Below, piece after piece: positions 62,348-64,000 of a DNA stretch of 64,000 bases. The stretch spans positions 1 to 64,000 of the forward strand of contig JAFZOW010000079.1 of the NCBI GenBank assembly GCA_017552715.1, written 5' to 3'. How positions within the stretch are numbered: the stretch's first letter is position 1; each line of letters starts with the position of its first letter. The notes under the pieces were generated by a model. It was not told where the DNA came from, searched no databases, and was given only the letters and a program-made list of their open reading frames with translations. The stretch is from Lachnospiraceae bacterium (GTDB lineage Bacteria > Bacillota > Clostridia > Lachnospirales > Lachnospiraceae). Both the position numbers and the translations under genes were made by a program.

Positions 62348-62872
62348 TCAATATTTCTTCTCGATGGCTCCCGTTTCCGCGTAAACGATAACTTTAATTT
62401 CCTTATCTCCATGTTTGAGGCGGAACAGATTCGAATTTGTCTTCGTAACACCCTGAAGACGAAGCTTTCCGTTGCCGTTAAATACCGTATTCCAGCCCAT
62501 GGTACCCGCATCTACGGGTTCCGCTTCCGTTGCGTAGTCCGTAGTAAACTTGGGTGTAAAGGTGATGCTCGAACTGCAGATCAGCTCTTTCTTCTGGCTG
62601 CTGGTCCCGTTTCCGATCTCGGCATAGATGGTCCCGCCTTCGCTTACGAAGTGTACGACGCCGTGTGCCTGTCCGCGGCTCATGGCATTCACCCTGGCAC
62701 TGCGGAGCACGCTCTCCAACCGGTTGGACGCCTTTTCAACATCCGCATTCGAAACCACCGAATAGGAATAGGTCAGGATCGCGAGTATGATCGCGCTGAT
62801 CCCGAGAACGATCAGCATCTCCACAAGGGTAAAGCCTTTGTTGTTTTTCAGAGACTTTTTAATCCAGCTCAT
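62348..62872 (-). CDS. Minor prepilin-like protein (GspH/FimT type)
   Basis: 174 residues. KNNKGFTLVEMLIVLGISAIILAIL is a prepilin signal with Phe+1 and Glu+5. A beta domain of GspH-like size follows (SVLRSARVNAMSRGQAHGVVHF). It lies 12 bases after the repeat-rich protein and 67 before the large prepilin. Confidence 0.85.
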   Translation of the reverse strand: MSWIKKSLKNNKGFTLVEMLIVLGISAIILAILTYSYSVVSNADVEKASNRLESVLRSARVNAMSRGQAHGVVHFVSEGGTIYAEIGNGTSSQKKELICSSSITFTPKFTTDYATEAEPVDAGTMGWNTVFNGNGKLRLQGVTKTNSNLFRLKHGDKEIKVIVYAETGAIEKKY

Positions 62873-62884
62873 ATAAAGCCCCCC

Positions 62885-64000
62885 TTATTCTTTGGACCAG
62901 TTCATCACGGAGATGACCGGCTGTGCACCGGAAGAACCGCTGCCTCCTGAAGCCCCTTTGAATTCGCGAAGGGTCTGATCCATGTTCACGTCAAAGAAGC
63001 AGTTAAAGGTGAAATACATATTGGTGGTGTTCTCTTCTCTGTAGTAGATGCGATCCAGCCCTACATCCTTGTAGCTGATCAGCGTCTTGCCATCCAGCGT
63101 CCATTTCTGAGGATTGGAGTTCAGCACGGGTACCAGGTCATCCGAACTCTTTCCGCCCCCCTGGGTGGATACACCGGAGCTGCCGCTCACATCCACGCGA
63201 AGCGACACAAACAGCTTTCTGGCCACTTCGAATTTCTCATCGCTGAGGGTACCGAAAGACTTACCGTTCGCCTGAATGTTCAGCTCCATATTATTATCTT
63301 CCGCCACATTCAGGATCGTGCAGTTTTCAATGGTACCGTGGATATCCGGCATACCGCCGTGTACGATCACGAGAGCATCTTTGAAGCTTAAGCTGCTGCC
63401 GCCGTTATCATTGGGTTTGTAAACACCTTTGGCACTGGTCGTCACAAAGTTACCGGAAACATTTGCCTTGGCACTGCCGGAAACTTCCCAGCCGCCGTTG
63501 GAGCTGTAGTTCTTACTCTTGTTCTTCAGCTGAAGCTGTGTCAGTTCTTCAACACCGCTGCCGCCGTACATATACATGATCGGAGCCACCAGTTTCTTTC
63601 CGAGGCCGTCATTGTATACATCATAGTTGGCCCAGGGGATCGTGGTCCCGTCACAGATCTCACCAAAGCCCGTGGTCTTGATATTTCCGGTATAGGCATT
63701 ATCCTTAACATAAAGCTTTCCGCCGACCACCAGCTGGCCCTTATCCGCCACATAGATCTTCCCGCGGACAAAGCTGCTGCCGCTCAGGTAAACGTAACCA
63801 CCCTCGCCGACATACAGGTCCCCGTCAAAGAAATTGAAGTTTCCCAGGAAAGTGGCACCGCTCTTGGATTCCACACCGAATGCACAGTTGTATGAAGAGC
63901 CGCCCGCACTATAGGTGATCTTCCCGTTTTTACGCAGGTACATCTCCCCTCCGAAATACTGACAGCCTTCCTTCAGGCGCATCGGGCAATCGGAGAGCAC
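62885..64000 (-). CDS. Repeat-rich pilus-operon protein, 5' end cut by window
   Basis: The last 371 codons of a gene whose start lies beyond the window. The first part (about 1-110) repeats a strand-turn pattern of form GGEMYLRKNG, GDLYVGEGGYVYLSGS, GKIYVADKGQLVVGG, GKLYVKDN, like a beta-helix or bactofilin-style stack. Later parts are Ser/Gly-rich with IHGTIENCTILNV. It precedes two prepilins, so it may be a large pseudopilin (PilX-like) or surface protein. The N-terminus, which would show a signal, is not visible. Confidence 0.6.
   Translation of the reverse strand: MLSDCPMRLKEGCQYFGGEMYLRKNGKITYSAGGSSYNCAFGVESKSGATFLGNFNFFDGDLYVGEGGYVYLSGSSFVRGKIYVADKGQLVVGGKLYVKDNAYTGNIKTTGFGEICDGTTIPWANYDVYNDGLGKKLVAPIMYMYGGSGVEELTQLQLKNKSKNYSSNGGWEVSGSAKANVSGNFVTTSAKGVYKPNDNGGSSLSFKDALVIVHGGMPDIHGTIENCTILNVAEDNNMELNIQANGKSFGTLSDEKFEVARKLFVSLRVDVSGSSGVSTQGGGKSSDDLVPVLNSNPQKWTLDGKTLISYKDVGLDRIYYREENTTNMYFTFNCFFDVNMDQTLREFKGASGGSGSSGAQPVISVMNWSKE

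Overview
The window is a chromosomal segment of moderate G+C content from an anaerobic, motile, monoderm Firmicute. Gene content and order (topA-codY-flgBC-fliE..., one very long flagellar/chemotaxis block ending in fliA and a DUF6115-type gene, the rimP-nusA-ylxR-L7Ae-infB-rbfA-nrnA-truB block, and comEA-regulator-kinase-GerMN-comEC) point to the family Lachnospiraceae (Roseburia/Butyrivibrio-like). This is inferred from synteny and protein families; no rRNA gene is present. All recognised genes lie on the minus strand except two: a Y-family polymerase and a 28-residue hydrophobic peptide.

Layout, left to right. 1-5365: end of a GNAT acetyltransferase gene, an ABC-F ATPase with an attenuator-like leader, and a MutS2-like ATPase plus methyltransferase pair whose long 5' leader carries a structured RNA candidate. 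5366-11350: five overlapping or closely spaced genes, comEA, an OmpR-type regulator, a histidine kinase, a GerMN lipoprotein and comEC, behind one sigma-A-like promoter. 11403-18880: the translation and RNA-maturation operon from rimP down to truB. 18916-20394: a plus-strand SOS-type Y-family polymerase with a LexA-like box in its promoter, convergent with a Pro/Thr-rich membrane-anchored protein. 21197-21370: three palindromic repeats.

21371-57000 is the flagellar/chemotaxis supercluster, read right to left: flgB flgC fliE fliF fliG fliH fliI fliJ motE-like fliK flgD flgE flbD motA motB fliL fliM fliY fliO fliP fliQ fliR flhB flhA flhF flhG PilZ cheB cheA cheW cheC cheD (small membrane protein) fliA fapA-like (two uncharacterised genes). 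It encodes the basal-body inner ring, export gate and ATPase, hook, stator, switch, the signalling core and sigma-28. cheY and cheR are absent. Sigma-28-like promoter sequences precede flgE and fliK, a sigma-28 -10 match lies in the flgB leader, and a sigma-A-like promoter lies just before cheB. 57285-60093: codY and topA, overlapping. 60334-64000: the end of a type IV pilus-like operon with two prepilins and a repeat-rich protein cut by the window edge.

The most unusual points are: a possible type I toxin-antitoxin module wedged antisense into the flbD-flgE gap, with two converging consensus promoters; the structured RNA at about 5132-5320; the ABC-F leader; a probable leaderless SOS mRNA; a FlgD with an added helical-repeat tail; and several families of intergenic palindromes inside the flagellar operon.
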